Position numbers and translations under genes: made by a program. A stretch of DNA of 64,000 nucleotides from DRGT01 sp035685445 (GTDB taxonomy: Archaea; Thermoproteota; Nitrososphaeria; Nitrososphaerales; Nitrosopumilaceae). The DNA is taken from assembly GCA_035685445.1 (NCBI GenBank), contig DASSAK010000067.1:15989-79988 (forward strand). Direction: 5' to 3'. Below the pieces are notes generated by a model. That model saw nothing but the letters and a program-made list of their open reading frames with translations. It was not told the origin of the DNA and did no database searches. Below, one piece after another: positions 50,755 through 59,879 of this stretch (positions are counted from its first letter, which is position 1; each line of letters begins with the position of its first letter).

Positions 50755-52022
50755 TTCAAATCCCTCGGGTCAGTAATTTTTCCTGTAACAGCAGATGCTG
50801 CAGCTACTAGGGGGGATGAAAGATATGTCTGAGATTCAACATGCCCCATTCGTCCTGGAAAGTTTCTGTTTGTTGTGCTAATACAGATTTCATCTTTTGC
50901 AAGAACTCCCATATGTGCGCCACAACATGCTCCACATGTGGGAGGGCCAACAGTTACTCCTGCTTCAAGAAATATTTGAATTAGCCCTTTCTCTACAGCC
51001 TTTTTGTAAATTGAAATTGCTGCAGGTAAAATTTCTGTCCTGATTTTTACTTTTCGTCCCTTGAGAATTTTTGCAACGGCTTCTAAATCTTCAAGTTTTG
51101 CACCGGTACATGATCCAATGTATGCCTTGTCAAGCTCAACCGATGGAGCTTCTCTTACAACACTAATGTTTGCTGGGGAAAATGGTTTTGCAACAATTGG
51201 TTCCATCTCCGATGCTTCATATTCTATTGTGTTTGCATATTCTGCATCTGAATCACCATTAATTGGTGTAAAACTAGTGGCGCCACGAGCTGCTAGATAA
51301 TCCTCAACTTTTTGATCAGATTCAATGATTCCATTTTTTGCACCAGCCTCTGTAGTCATGTTTGTCAAGGTGAGACGTTCTTCAACAGACATTTCATCAA
51401 TTCCAGTTCCAGCAAATTGCATCGCCTTATATGCACCACCATCGGTTCCAATATCACCAATAATTTTCAAAATGAAGTCTTTTGCCATCACGTACTGAGG
51501 GAGTTTTCCGTTGAGTTTGAAAAGAATTGTTTCAGGTACTTTGAACCAAATTTTTCCATTAAGTAATACATAGGCAACATCAGTATGGCCTAAACCGCAT
51601 GCAAATGCTCCAAGTGCTCCTGTTGTGTTTGTGTGAGAATCGCCACCCACATAGACCTCACCTGGTAGAACCATTGCTTCCTCATGAGATAGGGTATGAC
51701 AAATCCCATACTGCCCCATTCCATACTTGAAGTGTTTTTCAATACCATAGTTTTTTGTAAAATTTGATAGTTTCACAATATTTTCAGCAGAGATTTTATC
51801 TGCTGATGGAACAAAATGATCCTCTGCCACCCAAACTTTAGAAGGATCCCATAATTTATCCACGTTAATTCCTTGTTTTTTTAATTTGTCAAACACCTTA
51901 ATGACTCCAGGTCCTGAAACATCATGAACCATTACCTTATCTACATTAACAAATACAACGTCATCTGGAGCTAATCTTGAATTCCCTGATGCTTGAGCAA
52001 GAATTTTCTCAGTAATATTCAT
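50751..52022 (-). CDS. Archaeal-type isopropylmalate/homoaconitate dehydratase large subunit
   Basis: 423-residue short-type aconitase-family protein with an Fe-S cluster: 'IGSCTGAKLEDLEAVAKIL' and 'GPPTCGACCGAHMGVL' (C-x2-C). 'YVGGDSHTNTTGALGAFACG' also fits. It is the lower-molecular-weight archaeal class, distinct from the 471-residue neighbour. The ATG at 52022 is preferred to a TTG two codons upstream. It may act in leucine, citramalate or 2-oxoacid-chain synthesis. Confidence 0.9.
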   Translation of the reverse strand: MNITEKILAQASGNSRLAPDDVVFVNVDKVMVHDVSGPGVIKVFDKLKKQGINVDKLWDPSKVWVAEDHFVPSADKISAENIVKLSNFTKNYGIEKHFKYGMGQYGICHTLSHEEAMVLPGEVYVGGDSHTNTTGALGAFACGLGHTDVAYVLLNGKIWFKVPETILFKLNGKLPQYVMAKDFILKIIGDIGTDGGAYKAMQFAGTGIDEMSVEERLTLTNMTTEAGAKNGIIESDQKVEDYLAARGATSFTPINGDSDAEYANTIEYEASEMEPIVAKPFSPANISVVREAPSVELDKAYIGSCTGAKLEDLEAVAKILKGRKVKIRTEILPAAISIYKKAVEKGLIQIFLEAGVTVGPPTCGACCGAHMGVLAKDEICISTTNRNFPGRMGHVESQTYLSSPLVAAASAVTGKITDPRDLN

Positions 52023-52095
52023 AAACAAAAAACCTTTTTCAGGAGATTAAAAGGTTTTCAGAACAATAAAAAATGAAAAGATGTAAAATCAAGCC

Positions 52096-52866
52096 ATGGC
52101 ACTAACAATCTCTGCAATAAAGGCACAAAGACAAAATGAGAAATTTGATATTTTTGAGACCATAGGGTCAACTTTACAAAAAAATAAGATTGAATTGCAA
52201 AATGGAGATGTTTTAGTAATTTCAAGCAAATATGTGTCAAATTCTCAAGGTAGATTGATTGATCTAGAAAAAGTTAATGTATCCAAAGAGGGAATAAAAC
52301 TATCAGAAAAATTTCAAATCAAGCCAAAAATTGCTGAAGTGATTATTCGTGAATCTGATATAATTTTTGGAGGGATTTCTGGATTTGTGATTGCTTCATC
52401 AAATAACATTATGGCACCAAATGCTGGCATTGATAAATCAAATGTAAGAAAAGGAAAGGTAATTCTTTATCCTGAAGAACCTTATCTAATTGCAGAGCAA
52501 ATTAGGAGAAAAATCTTCTTGAGACATTTCGTACATGTCGGAATAATTATTGTTGATAGTAGATTAATGCCAGCTAGAGTAGGAACTACAGGTATTGCAA
52601 TTGCTTGTGCAGGAATTGAGCCAGTAAATGACATGAGAGCGGAAAAGGATCTTGATGGAAATCCTTTGAAAGTTACATTTCAAGCAGTAGTTGATAATTT
52701 AGCTTCAATTGCGAATCACAAAATGGGAGAAGGCTCTGAATCAAAACCATTTGCAATAATTAGAAACTCTGATGCAAAATTAACAGATCGAAAAATTAAT
52801 CCAAGCGAGCTTGTCATATCTCATGATCAATGTGTGTATGTGAGAGGATTAAAAAATTCGTCTTAG
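52096..52866 (+). CDS. cofE: Coenzyme F420-0:L-glutamate ligase
   Basis: GTP-dependent enzyme that adds gamma-linked glutamates to F420-0. Visible features include 'LQNGDVLVISSKYVSNSQGR', 'NAGIDKSNVRKGKVILYPEE' and 'DSRLMPARVGTTGIAIACAG'. Length (256 aa) fits archaeal CofE without the C-terminal nitroreductase domain of bacterial FbiB. It diverges from the isomerase genes. It suggests the organism makes F420. Confidence 0.94.
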   Translation: MALTISAIKAQRQNEKFDIFETIGSTLQKNKIELQNGDVLVISSKYVSNSQGRLIDLEKVNVSKEGIKLSEKFQIKPKIAEVIIRESDIIFGGISGFVIASSNNIMAPNAGIDKSNVRKGKVILYPEEPYLIAEQIRRKIFLRHFVHVGIIIVDSRLMPARVGTTGIAIACAGIEPVNDMRAEKDLDGNPLKVTFQAVVDNLASIANHKMGEGSESKPFAIIRNSDAKLTDRKINPSELVISHDQCVYVRGLKNSS

Positions 52867-52951
52867 AGAATAAAAATTCAAGATCTTTTTTATTGAAGAC
52901 TAGTATTTTCGTCGCTGTGCTTTAAATAGAAGCTTTTCTGAGCCCAAGATA

Positions 52952-53503
52952 ATGGAATATCTAACTAGGTATCCGAAATCTATATCGCTATTAGATGGAT
53001 TAAAGGATTCAATTAAAATTGACAGTAAAGAGGGGGTAGAACAACTACACATTGTTGTAAAGAAAAGTTTTGATGAGTTGATGAAAATTTTTTCAAGTGA
53101 AGGATTTACCAAAGTAAAATTTGAACATAAACAACCTAATCAAATTGGAAATGGTTTGAATCTTAAACTCAAAAAACCATGGGAACTTCATATTAGAATG
53201 GTAGATATGAAAAAAGGCCTTATTGCAATTCATGCAGAGGTTGAAATTTCTAGAGACTATTTACAGCATCTGTTTTGTCAAAGAACTCCTGTAATTTATG
53301 AGATTGAGGAGATGTTGAAAAAACATCAAGTTGACTATAAAATTTGGAATAAACGAATTCAAAAATATGTCCAGACCGTAATTAATAATTATAAAATCAA
53401 ACTCTCAACACCAAACATTCCTGTGTTTGCATGGAAGCCTATGCTTTTTGTTATTGGTACGGTAGGCATATTTTATCTCTGGAAATACATCAACACAGTT
53501 TAA
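52952..53503 (+). CDS. Tail-anchored hypothetical protein, 183 aa
   Basis: Residues 1-150 are a soluble alpha/beta-looking domain; a single hydrophobic segment (about 162-180) near the C-terminus, 'MLFVIGTVGIFYLW', could anchor it in the membrane. No recognised domain. TTTAAATAG at 52921-52929 gives leaderless spacing to the ATG. Function unknown. Confidence 0.65.
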   Translation: MEYLTRYPKSISLLDGLKDSIKIDSKEGVEQLHIVVKKSFDELMKIFSSEGFTKVKFEHKQPNQIGNGLNLKLKKPWELHIRMVDMKKGLIAIHAEVEISRDYLQHLFCQRTPVIYEIEEMLKKHQVDYKIWNKRIQKYVQTVINNYKIKLSTPNIPVFAWKPMLFVIGTVGIFYLWKYINTV

Positions 53504-53519
53504 AATACCAATTATCTTT

Positions 53520-53693
53520 TTAGCCAAAAGTTAGACAATGCTCACATTCACAATTTAGTTGCTGTTTTGATTTTGCGAGACATTTTTTGTGTTGACCTGC
53601 CTGGCATTGAACACAAATTTGCTCCACATTATCAACAGAAGAGTATTTTTTTGATTGATCAAAACCAAACCCTCCATCCTTAGGTCCAACCAT
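53520..53693 (-). CDS. 57-residue Cys-rich zinc-binding-type microprotein
   Basis: Six cysteines and a histidine: C27-x2-C30, H35, C38, C48-x-C50, C53, in a chain ending 'CEHCLTFG'. This could bind one or two zinc ions. TTTAAAAT on the minus strand about 26 nt upstream of the ATG fits a leaderless gene. A longer overlapping frame exists but lacks any conserved pattern. Function unknown. Confidence 0.6.
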   Translation of the reverse strand: MVGPKDGGFGFDQSKKYSSVDNVEQICVQCQAGQHKKCLAKSKQQLNCECEHCLTFG

Positions 53694-53837
53694 ACAAATT
53701 TCTGTCCATACTTGTATTTTAAATCGATGTGTTTTTCCAAAATTTTTAGATTTTCATTTAAATTGAATAAATACATCATTTGCATCAATAATAGAAAAAT
53801 ATGAGATGTGATTGTTCAGCATGACTTTTGAGATAGT

Positions 53838-53909
53838 CTAATAGGGATCTGAAGAACTATTTGTCGATTGTTTGTTTGATTGATTTGATTGATTTTTTCT
53901 TTTTGCCAT
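53838..53909 (-). CDS. Possible 23-residue Asn/Ser-rich peptide with strong Shine-Dalgarno
   Basis: An ORF of 23 codons starting 'MAKRKNQSNQSNKQ' and ending 'SSSDPY'. The sequence GAGGTGA lies about six bases before the ATG, one of the clearer Shine-Dalgarno matches in the window. Composition is low-complexity, so coding status is weak. It occupies most of an otherwise empty 330-bp gap (53694-54023), where I see nothing else. Confidence 0.35.
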   Translation of the reverse strand: MAKRKNQSNQSNKQSTNSSSDPY

Positions 53910-54023
53910 ATTGTTCACCTCAAATTGTTGTTACAATATTATTATTTTGAGTTACTTTCTGAATTGTGGCATGCCTACAATTATGAAACAATCTTTAATT
54001 ACAATTTTTGAGCTTTTGAAATA

Positions 54024-54563
54024 ATGAATCACGGACCTCTGGAATCTCATTTAACATATTTTGGAATTTCTCCCTGGGAAATTGAAGTGATTTACAGTTA
54101 TTTGAATTCAAGATTTAAGGTAATTCAAAACGAAATTGAGAAGGAAGAAGATTCTGAGCTTGCTAGCATGTTGAATTTAGATATTCCATTAGCATTTAAT
54201 GAAGAATTTTTCAAATGGTTTGAATACAATAGATGGGAAAAAATCAAATTTCTATTCAAGGAAATGAGAAGAAGGCGTGGAGACAAACATGCGATGATGA
54301 TTCAAATTAATTTTTCAGGTTCTCCAAAAATTAGTTTTGTAATAGATTCAAGTGATAGGCAGTGGTATGAAAAAGCTGTTGAAAAAATTGATTTTGTTTT
54401 AGAATTATTACCATATCATCTAGAGCCAGAAAAATTACCAAGCAGTGTTACGAGTGTAGTATATCATTTTGATTCAGAGCACGCTAGGTGGAGATTAAAT
54501 ACTGCATATTCAGGGAAAAAAAAATTTGAATTAAAAAATAATTCTTGGCAACTTGTTACTTGA
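54024..54563 (+). CDS. Conserved hypothetical protein, 179 aa
   Basis: Soluble protein rich in aromatic and charged residues with no recognised domain. The start 'MNHGPLESHLTYFG' is preceded by an ATCTTTAATTAC-like box about 25-30 nt upstream. It overlaps the convergent hypothetical gene by 8 bp. Function unknown. Confidence 0.65.
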   Translation: MNHGPLESHLTYFGISPWEIEVIYSYLNSRFKVIQNEIEKEEDSELASMLNLDIPLAFNEEFFKWFEYNRWEKIKFLFKEMRRRRGDKHAMMIQINFSGSPKISFVIDSSDRQWYEKAVEKIDFVLELLPYHLEPEKLPSSVTSVVYHFDSEHARWRLNTAYSGKKKFELKNNSWQLVT

Positions 54564-54990
54564 GATCTTTTTCTAAGGGTTCTAACATAGAATGAAGTTC
54601 CTTATATTTAATTTCAATAAATTCAAGTGATTCATCTAATTTTTTTGATTTTCCATATTTGTACCTGATTAACTCTCGATGGTGCCAAAAATTTTTTTCA
54701 TCTTCAACGGAAAGAGTAGTGAAATAATCAGTTCCTTTTAGAGAATCTGGTATCTTTATGTCATAAGGAAAGAGAAACTCTAGAATAAACCATTCATCAC
54801 CATCAGGATAATCACTGCCTGTTTCTACATCAAAAAAAATATGCAATAGATGTGATTGCATTAAACCATCAGAAGAAATTTTTGGGTGTTTTACATTTGA
54901 TTTTTGAAAATCAAGATTAACAAGTTCTGGTTCAAAAAACCCTTTGATGATTGATTTCCTAAATATCTTGTTTGCTTCAGTAATATTCAA
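54556..54990 (-). CDS. Conserved hypothetical protein, 144 aa
   Basis: Soluble, predicted alpha/beta protein with 'YPDGDEWFILEFLFPYDIKI' in the middle and an acidic, helical C-terminus. No recognised family. Start TTG. It lies after the ferredoxin oxidoreductase genes are read from the other side, on the same strand, but is not clearly in their operon. Confidence 0.6.
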   Translation of the reverse strand: MNITEANKIFRKSIIKGFFEPELVNLDFQKSNVKHPKISSDGLMQSHLLHIFFDVETGSDYPDGDEWFILEFLFPYDIKIPDSLKGTDYFTTLSVEDEKNFWHHRELIRYKYGKSKKLDESLEFIEIKYKELHSMLEPLEKDLK

Positions 54991-55050
54991 TGATAAGATG
55001 ATCTTTTGTCTTGCTTGCTAATAATCTATTAGGTGGTTTGACTAGAAATT

Positions 55051-56013
55051 TTACACTTGCAATGAGTCTAGCAATTTTGAAACATTTGTAATTGGTTTTC
55101 CATTCTTTGAAATACTCTGATTTGCCGGAGGATTCTCAAAGTAATTAGGAATTTTATCCATTAATCGCTCACCATAACGGGAAATTAGTTCATTTTTGTA
55201 AAATATTCCAATTGGGATGCTGGTTCCCCATTCTAATGATTTAATCAATGCCTGGCTAAGTTTTTCATTTAGTTCTGCTTCCTCATTGTAATGAACCACT
55301 GGATCATATTTTTTTTCTTCTAATTTGTAAATTCTAGAATGTCTCTCTTGTGCCTCTTTTGCAAGGTCAATTCCTGCATACCAATCTCTTGTGTTAATAT
55401 CGTTGTAAGTAGGACACGGTTGTAAAACATCCAAAAATGCCAAGCCTTTGTGTTTGACTGCAGCCTTTATCAGATCCTTGAGGTGTCTTACATCATAGGA
55501 ATAGCCACGTGCAACAAACGTAAATCCACTTGCAACGGCCAAACCAATTGGATTGACATTATAATTTGTATTTGGTTTGGGGAGCGATTTTGTTTGCTCA
55601 CCTAACTTTAAAGTTGGAGATGCTTGACCTTTTGTTAATCCATAAACACCATTATCAAAAATGATGTAAGTTAAATCTACGTCTCTTCTTCCGGCTGCAA
55701 CAAAGTGTCCTGCGCCTATTCCCAAACCATCACCATCCCCTCCAACTGCAACAATTGTATTATCTGGATTTGCAATTTTTGCACCTTGAGCAAAAGTCAA
55801 AACTCTTCCATGAAGAGTGTGTATACCATAAACATTGATAAAATGAGATGTTTTTCCAGAACAGCCAACACCAGAAAATATTGCGGCCTTGTCTCTTGGA
55901 ATTTCCAATTCGGCAAGGGCCATTTGAATTGCATTTACAATTCCAAAGTCGCCACATCCAGGACACCAATCATTGTGAACATCAGTTTTGTAATCTGATA
56001 GTTTAAGCTCCAT
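55051..56013 (-). CDS. korB: 2-oxoacid:ferredoxin oxidoreductase, beta subunit
   Basis: TPP-binding subunit of an oxidoreductase that converts 2-oxoacids to acyl-CoA with reduction of ferredoxin. TPP motif 'VGGDGDGLGIGAGHF' and the cluster cysteines C17-x2-C20, C51 and a later Cys in 'QPCPTYN' are seen. Length (320 aa) is normal for archaeal beta subunits. It overlaps the alpha subunit by 11 bp. In an autotroph it could supply pyruvate or 2-oxoglutarate, depending on specificity, which is not decided here. Confidence 0.92.
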   Translation of the reverse strand: MELKLSDYKTDVHNDWCPGCGDFGIVNAIQMALAELEIPRDKAAIFSGVGCSGKTSHFINVYGIHTLHGRVLTFAQGAKIANPDNTIVAVGGDGDGLGIGAGHFVAAGRRDVDLTYIIFDNGVYGLTKGQASPTLKLGEQTKSLPKPNTNYNVNPIGLAVASGFTFVARGYSYDVRHLKDLIKAAVKHKGLAFLDVLQPCPTYNDINTRDWYAGIDLAKEAQERHSRIYKLEEKKYDPVVHYNEEAELNEKLSQALIKSLEWGTSIPIGIFYKNELISRYGERLMDKIPNYFENPPANQSISKNGKPITNVSKLLDSLQV

Positions 56014-57916
56014 GTGTTAAAATCTCCCTTTTGTTTGCCTTGTTTTCAATAATTTTTTTTAATGAATCATAAATTTCTGTACATGTCATTCCTCTTCCCG
56101 TATATTTTAGAACATAGTAATTTACCTCTTTTCCTACATTTTGTTTAAAAAGTTGGCCTAATTGTCCGGTATGGTTTGATTCTATGTCTATTATGGTGGC
56201 GGTATTTTGCAATAGTGATTTTGCATATTCTGCTGGAAAGGGATGCATGAGCTTAAACTGAACAAATCCGACGTCTTTGCCTTCTTCCTTGAGCATTTCA
56301 AGTGCATCAAGTATTGGTCCTTTTGTGGAACCCCAACTGATTATGGTAAAATCATGAATCCCAAAAGATACGACTTGTTCGTCTTTTGGAATGTTTTTTG
56401 CAGCCAATTCGAGCCTAGACATACGCTTGTCCATCATTTTTACACGCATCACTGGGTCTTCAGAGATATGACCATATTCATCACTCTCATCACCAGTATT
56501 CCAAAATACTCCATTGTCAAGACCAAGTCTTGATCTTGGAGAAATGCCATCATCAGTTAGCGCGAATCTTTTATAATCATCTCCTTCAATTTTTTCTAAA
56601 AGTTTCCCTCTATCGATTGTGACTTTATTGGGATCAAATCTTTTACATGTTAAAACGCTACTCGATAGAAATTTGTCCATCAAATGTATGACTGGAACTT
56701 GAAATACATCAGCATAATTGAAACATTGCGTGGTGTCATAGAAGCTTTCTTCAATATCACCAGATGCATAAACAATTTTTGGAAACTCTCCATGGCCTGC
56801 GTGAATTGCAAACAACAGATCATCTTGTCCATGTCTTGTTGGAAGTCCAGTCGATGGACCACTTCTTTGATACAAAGTAATTACTACTGGAACTTCGTTA
56901 ATTCCTGCCCAACCTAGAGCCTCTGCCATCAATGAAAATCCTGGGCCGGATGTAGATGTTGCTGAACGTGTACCTGTTAATGCGGCACCAATCATCATAC
57001 CAATAGCTGAAATTTCATCTTCAGTTTGAATTATAGCGGTAGAACCTGGCCTGCTTCCTTCAATGTCATCCAAAATTTCATGTTCTTCAAGGAACACACT
57101 TTCATCTGATGCCGGAGTAATTGGATAATATGATTGAAATCTACATCCACAAACCATCTTTCCAATTGCAGTTCCCTGATGACCCTGCACCAAAATTGTA
57201 TTTTGTTCCTTTTTGATACCCGGTAAAGTATAATCAAAATTTGTAAATTTTGCCGTAGCAAGATTGTATGAATAATTTGATGCATGTTGGTTAAGTTTGG
57301 CAATTTTTGGTTTTTTTGCAAACAACGTTTCAATTGATTTTAAAAGAGAATCGGGGGGCATTTTTAACAGTCCAAGAGACAATGCAACGCCAATAACATT
57401 ATACATTCGAATCAAGCCTTTTAGTTTTGGATTGTTTTCCTGTTCTGCTAGATTTGTAAGAATTTCTTTAAATGATACTGGGTACAGATTTACTCCTTTT
57501 TCTTTAACAAGTTCCAAAACACCTGAAATTGAAAATGGTTTGTTGTTAGCCTCAAGATCCTTTTGTAGCCTAGCTTTGTAGTACGCATCAATGGTGTGTA
57601 CATCGTCAATGGAGATATTTTCCAACTCTGAGTCATAAATTATTCCTCCGCCAGGAATTATCTCGTTATAGTGACGAAAAATTGTTTCAGCATCATAAGA
57701 AACCATTATTGTGACATCATTTTGGTTAGAGCGGATTTTTTTGTCTGAAACTCTAACTGCGAAATAGCTGTGTTCTCCTTTGATGTTTGAATAAAATTCT
57801 CTTTTTCCAAATACATTGTAACCCATTTCTGCACTAACACGTAAGAAAATGTTTGCTCCAGTTTCTACACCGCTACCTTGCGGACCACCAATTAACCAAG
57901 TAATATCAGTACTCAT
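56003..57916 (-). CDS. korA: 2-oxoacid:ferredoxin oxidoreductase, fused gamma-alpha subunit
   Basis: The N-terminal gamma domain begins 'WLIGGPQGSGVETGANIFLR'; the alpha domain (about 230 onwards) has 'VQGHQGTAIGKMVCGCRFQSY' shortened here to its core, 'YYPITPASDESVFLEEHE' and 'ATSTSGPGFSLMAEALGWAG'. The 637-residue gamma-alpha fusion is the two-subunit archaeal type seen in Sulfolobus. A 48-residue Cys-rich gene lies 50 bp upstream on the same strand. Confidence 0.93.
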   Translation of the reverse strand: MSTDITWLIGGPQGSGVETGANIFLRVSAEMGYNVFGKREFYSNIKGEHSYFAVRVSDKKIRSNQNDVTIMVSYDAETIFRHYNEIIPGGGIIYDSELENISIDDVHTIDAYYKARLQKDLEANNKPFSISGVLELVKEKGVNLYPVSFKEILTNLAEQENNPKLKGLIRMYNVIGVALSLGLLKMPPDSLLKSIETLFAKKPKIAKLNQHASNYSYNLATAKFTNFDYTLPGIKKEQNTILVQGHQGTAIGKMVCGCRFQSYYPITPASDESVFLEEHEILDDIEGSRPGSTAIIQTEDEISAIGMMIGAALTGTRSATSTSGPGFSLMAEALGWAGINEVPVVITLYQRSGPSTGLPTRHGQDDLLFAIHAGHGEFPKIVYASGDIEESFYDTTQCFNYADVFQVPVIHLMDKFLSSSVLTCKRFDPNKVTIDRGKLLEKIEGDDYKRFALTDDGISPRSRLGLDNGVFWNTGDESDEYGHISEDPVMRVKMMDKRMSRLELAAKNIPKDEQVVSFGIHDFTIISWGSTKGPILDALEMLKEEGKDVGFVQFKLMHPFPAEYAKSLLQNTATIIDIESNHTGQLGQLFKQNVGKEVNYYVLKYTGRGMTCTEIYDSLKKIIENKANKREILTHGA

Positions 57917-57966
57917 AAATCAACACAACTCCTATAGAATATTAACAATCACCCAAATTGAATGTT

Positions 57967-58113
57967 TTAACCACCAGTTGCTGCATCAAACAACGCACAT
58001 TCACATTTATCACGTTCACCACAATAAGGACATACACAAACACATTTTTCGATCGGGTTGGCACACTCTACACAAATTGCAAACTCTTCTTCATTAGAAT
58101 CACCAGAACTCAT
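57967..58113 (-). CDS. 48-residue Cys-rich microprotein upstream of korAB
   Basis: Eight cysteines in 48 residues: C14-x2-C17, then C24, C26, C28-x2-C31 and C37-x-C39, a zinc- or Fe-S-compatible array. An ATTTATAAG box about 26 nt upstream of the ATG gives leaderless spacing. It is 50 bp before korA on the same strand, so co-expression with the ferredoxin oxidoreductase is plausible. No family recognised. Confidence 0.68.
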   Translation of the reverse strand: MSSGDSNEEEFAICVECANPIEKCVCVCPYCGERDKCECALFDAATGG

Positions 58114-58131
58114 CTGATTTTGATGTAAAGA

Positions 58132-58145
58132 AATCTTATAAATGG
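58132..58145. promoter_or_regulatory. Bidirectional TATA-like element
   Basis: CTTATAAAT is read ATTTATAAG on the minus strand, so one AT-rich element could serve the Cys-rich microprotein (about 26 nt away) and, in the other direction, the 2-hydroxyacid dehydrogenase (about 38 nt to ATG, a short leader). Confidence 0.45.
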
Positions 58146-58176
58146 TTTAAGGTAGCTTGCAGAGTCTGGGATTAAG

Positions 58177-59136
58177 ATGGTTAAAGTTTTGCTTACACGA
58201 AAATTACATGATTTTGCATTAAAGGAATTAAAAAAACACTATTTTGTTGAGGTTTATTCTGGAAAAATTCCTATGCCAAAAAAGAAGCTTATTCAAAAAA
58301 TTAAAGATAAGGACGGATTGATTTGTTTTCCCTATGATACGATTGACAAAGAGGTGTTAGAATCAGCAAAAAAACTTCGCGCAATTAGTACCTACAGTGT
58401 AGGATATGATCAAATCGATATAAAACACGCAAAAAAAAGAAAAATTCGAATTGGATATACCCCTGAAGTTTTAACAGAAACAACAGCAGATCTAGCGTTT
58501 TCATTAATTTTGGATTTACTTCGAAGAGTTACCGAAGGGGATAGAATTATTCGAAAAGGGGAGTGGAGAGAGACCTACGGCGCTTATGATTTTGTAGGAG
58601 CTGACCTTGCTGGAAAAACATTAGGCATTCTAGGCTTGGGAAGAATAGGCCAAGCTGTTGCAAAGAGAGCAGCTGGGTTTGGTATGACTGTAATTTATCA
58701 TAACAGAAAACGAGCCTCAATAAAAATTGAAAAATCTACTCGTGCAAAATTTGAATCAATGAATGGATTGTTGAAAAAAAGCGATATAATTTCTATTCAT
58801 GTTCCATATACAAAGCAAACCCATCAACTTGTGGGTATGAAGTTTTTCACAAAAATGAAAAAAGATGCATTTTTCATCAACACTGCTCGTGGAAAAATTA
58901 TCAAAGAGAATGATTTGGTTTTGGCGTTAAGAAAGAAAATAATTGCAGGGGCGGCACTAGATGTTTTTGAGATTGAGCCAATTGGGAAAAACCATCCCTT
59001 AACAAAAATTCAAAATGTCGTTTTAGCCCCACATATCGGTAGTTCTACTGTTGAAACAAGAAAAAAAATGGCAGACCTTACTGTGAAGAATTTGAAGCTT
59101 GCATTATCTGGAAAAAAACCAATCTATTCTGTTTAA
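58177..59136 (+). CDS. D-isomer-specific 2-hydroxyacid dehydrogenase (glyoxylate/hydroxypyruvate reductase-like)
   Basis: NAD(P)-dependent oxidoreductase on a 2-hydroxyacid. Rossmann motif 'GILGLGRIGQAVAKRAAGFG'; catalytic Arg in 'FFINTARGKI'; and the His in 'LAPHIGSST'. Length (319 aa) is normal. Substrate (glyoxylate, phosphoglycerate-type or other) cannot be read; without an ACT domain it is unlikely to be SerA of the long type. Confidence 0.92.
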   Translation: MVKVLLTRKLHDFALKELKKHYFVEVYSGKIPMPKKKLIQKIKDKDGLICFPYDTIDKEVLESAKKLRAISTYSVGYDQIDIKHAKKRKIRIGYTPEVLTETTADLAFSLILDLLRRVTEGDRIIRKGEWRETYGAYDFVGADLAGKTLGILGLGRIGQAVAKRAAGFGMTVIYHNRKRASIKIEKSTRAKFESMNGLLKKSDIISIHVPYTKQTHQLVGMKFFTKMKKDAFFINTARGKIIKENDLVLALRKKIIAGAALDVFEIEPIGKNHPLTKIQNVVLAPHIGSSTVETRKKMADLTVKNLKLALSGKKPIYSV

Positions 59137-59507
59137 AATTCTATCACATCACCATATTTTGAATTCAAGTCATCGTATAGTTTTTTTCTATCTGTTTTTA
59201 GATTTTTGTTTTTATCATACATTTTTGTAAAAAATGCGCCAAGTACTCTTTCATTTTTGTTATCAAAAAACCTAACACTGAAGCTTGTGCGTTCAGGTTT
59301 TTCTTCAGTGACAAACTTAGCTTTTTTGATTAAATTAGAATTAATATGCATATGACATGGGCCATCATTTTCACCAATTGTAATCCATTGATCTTTTTGT
59401 CTTATTCCAAGTGAATTGCTTCGAATTTCACTTACTGCCCCACCGCCTTTTACAACAAACAAAACATCATCAACTTTGAGAATGTCAGAGAGAATTTCTT
59501 TGAGCAT
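59133..59507 (-). CDS. Hypothetical protein with faint HemS/ChuX-like pattern
   Basis: 124-residue soluble protein. The segment 'GPCHMHINSNLIKKAKFV' followed by 'SFSVRFFDNKNERVLGAFF' and a helical end is reminiscent of half of a HemS/ChuX-type heme-utilisation domain. The similarity is by eye and weak. Overlaps the convergent dehydrogenase by 4 bp. Otherwise a conserved hypothetical. Confidence 0.6.
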   Translation of the reverse strand: MLKEILSDILKVDDVLFVVKGGGAVSEIRSNSLGIRQKDQWITIGENDGPCHMHINSNLIKKAKFVTEEKPERTSFSVRFFDNKNERVLGAFFTKMYDKNKNLKTDRKKLYDDLNSKYGDVIEF

Positions 59508-59539
59508 GGAAATAATTGTTTTAGAAATTATTTCAACCT

Positions 59540-59803
59540 TTAATCAATTTGAATAAAATCTTGAGGCTTTGCATTAATACAGTCAGTCCCAACAGCCTTT
59601 AGGCCTGAAAAATTGATTTTTCCATTTGGGATTTTTCCTTCTTTTGGAAGAGCCTTAACGTTTGTCGACACTATTTCTTTATGTTTTTCACAGGTTACTC
59701 CAACCATGTATTCCCCATCAAGAACAATCACTGAAATAACAAATGCGGGAGGATTAACGCATGGTTTTTGCGATTCTCTGACTGAACACCTATCTGGAAT
59801 CAA
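59540..59803 (-). CDS. Small conserved hypothetical protein, 87 aa
   Basis: Beta-rich small protein with four cysteines (in 'RCSV', 'KPCV', 'VTCEKH' and 'TDCINA') that might bind a metal. The TTG start is supported by TTTAATTT about 26 nt upstream, consistent with leaderless transcription. It is 32 bp from the previous same-strand gene. Function unknown. Confidence 0.6.
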   Translation of the reverse strand: MIPDRCSVRESQKPCVNPPAFVISVIVLDGEYMVGVTCEKHKEIVSTNVKALPKEGKIPNGKINFSGLKAVGTDCINAKPQDFIQID

Positions 59804-59879
59804 CAGCTCAAATCAGTTTTTGGGAAAATTAAATGTAGATATTAAATTTTGAAATTAGATTTGTGGTTAATTCATGAAA

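Noticed and set aside
53880..53905. Short TTGATTGATT-type repeat
   Set aside because: Explained by the Asn/Ser codons of the possible 23-residue peptide and too short to be a repeat element.
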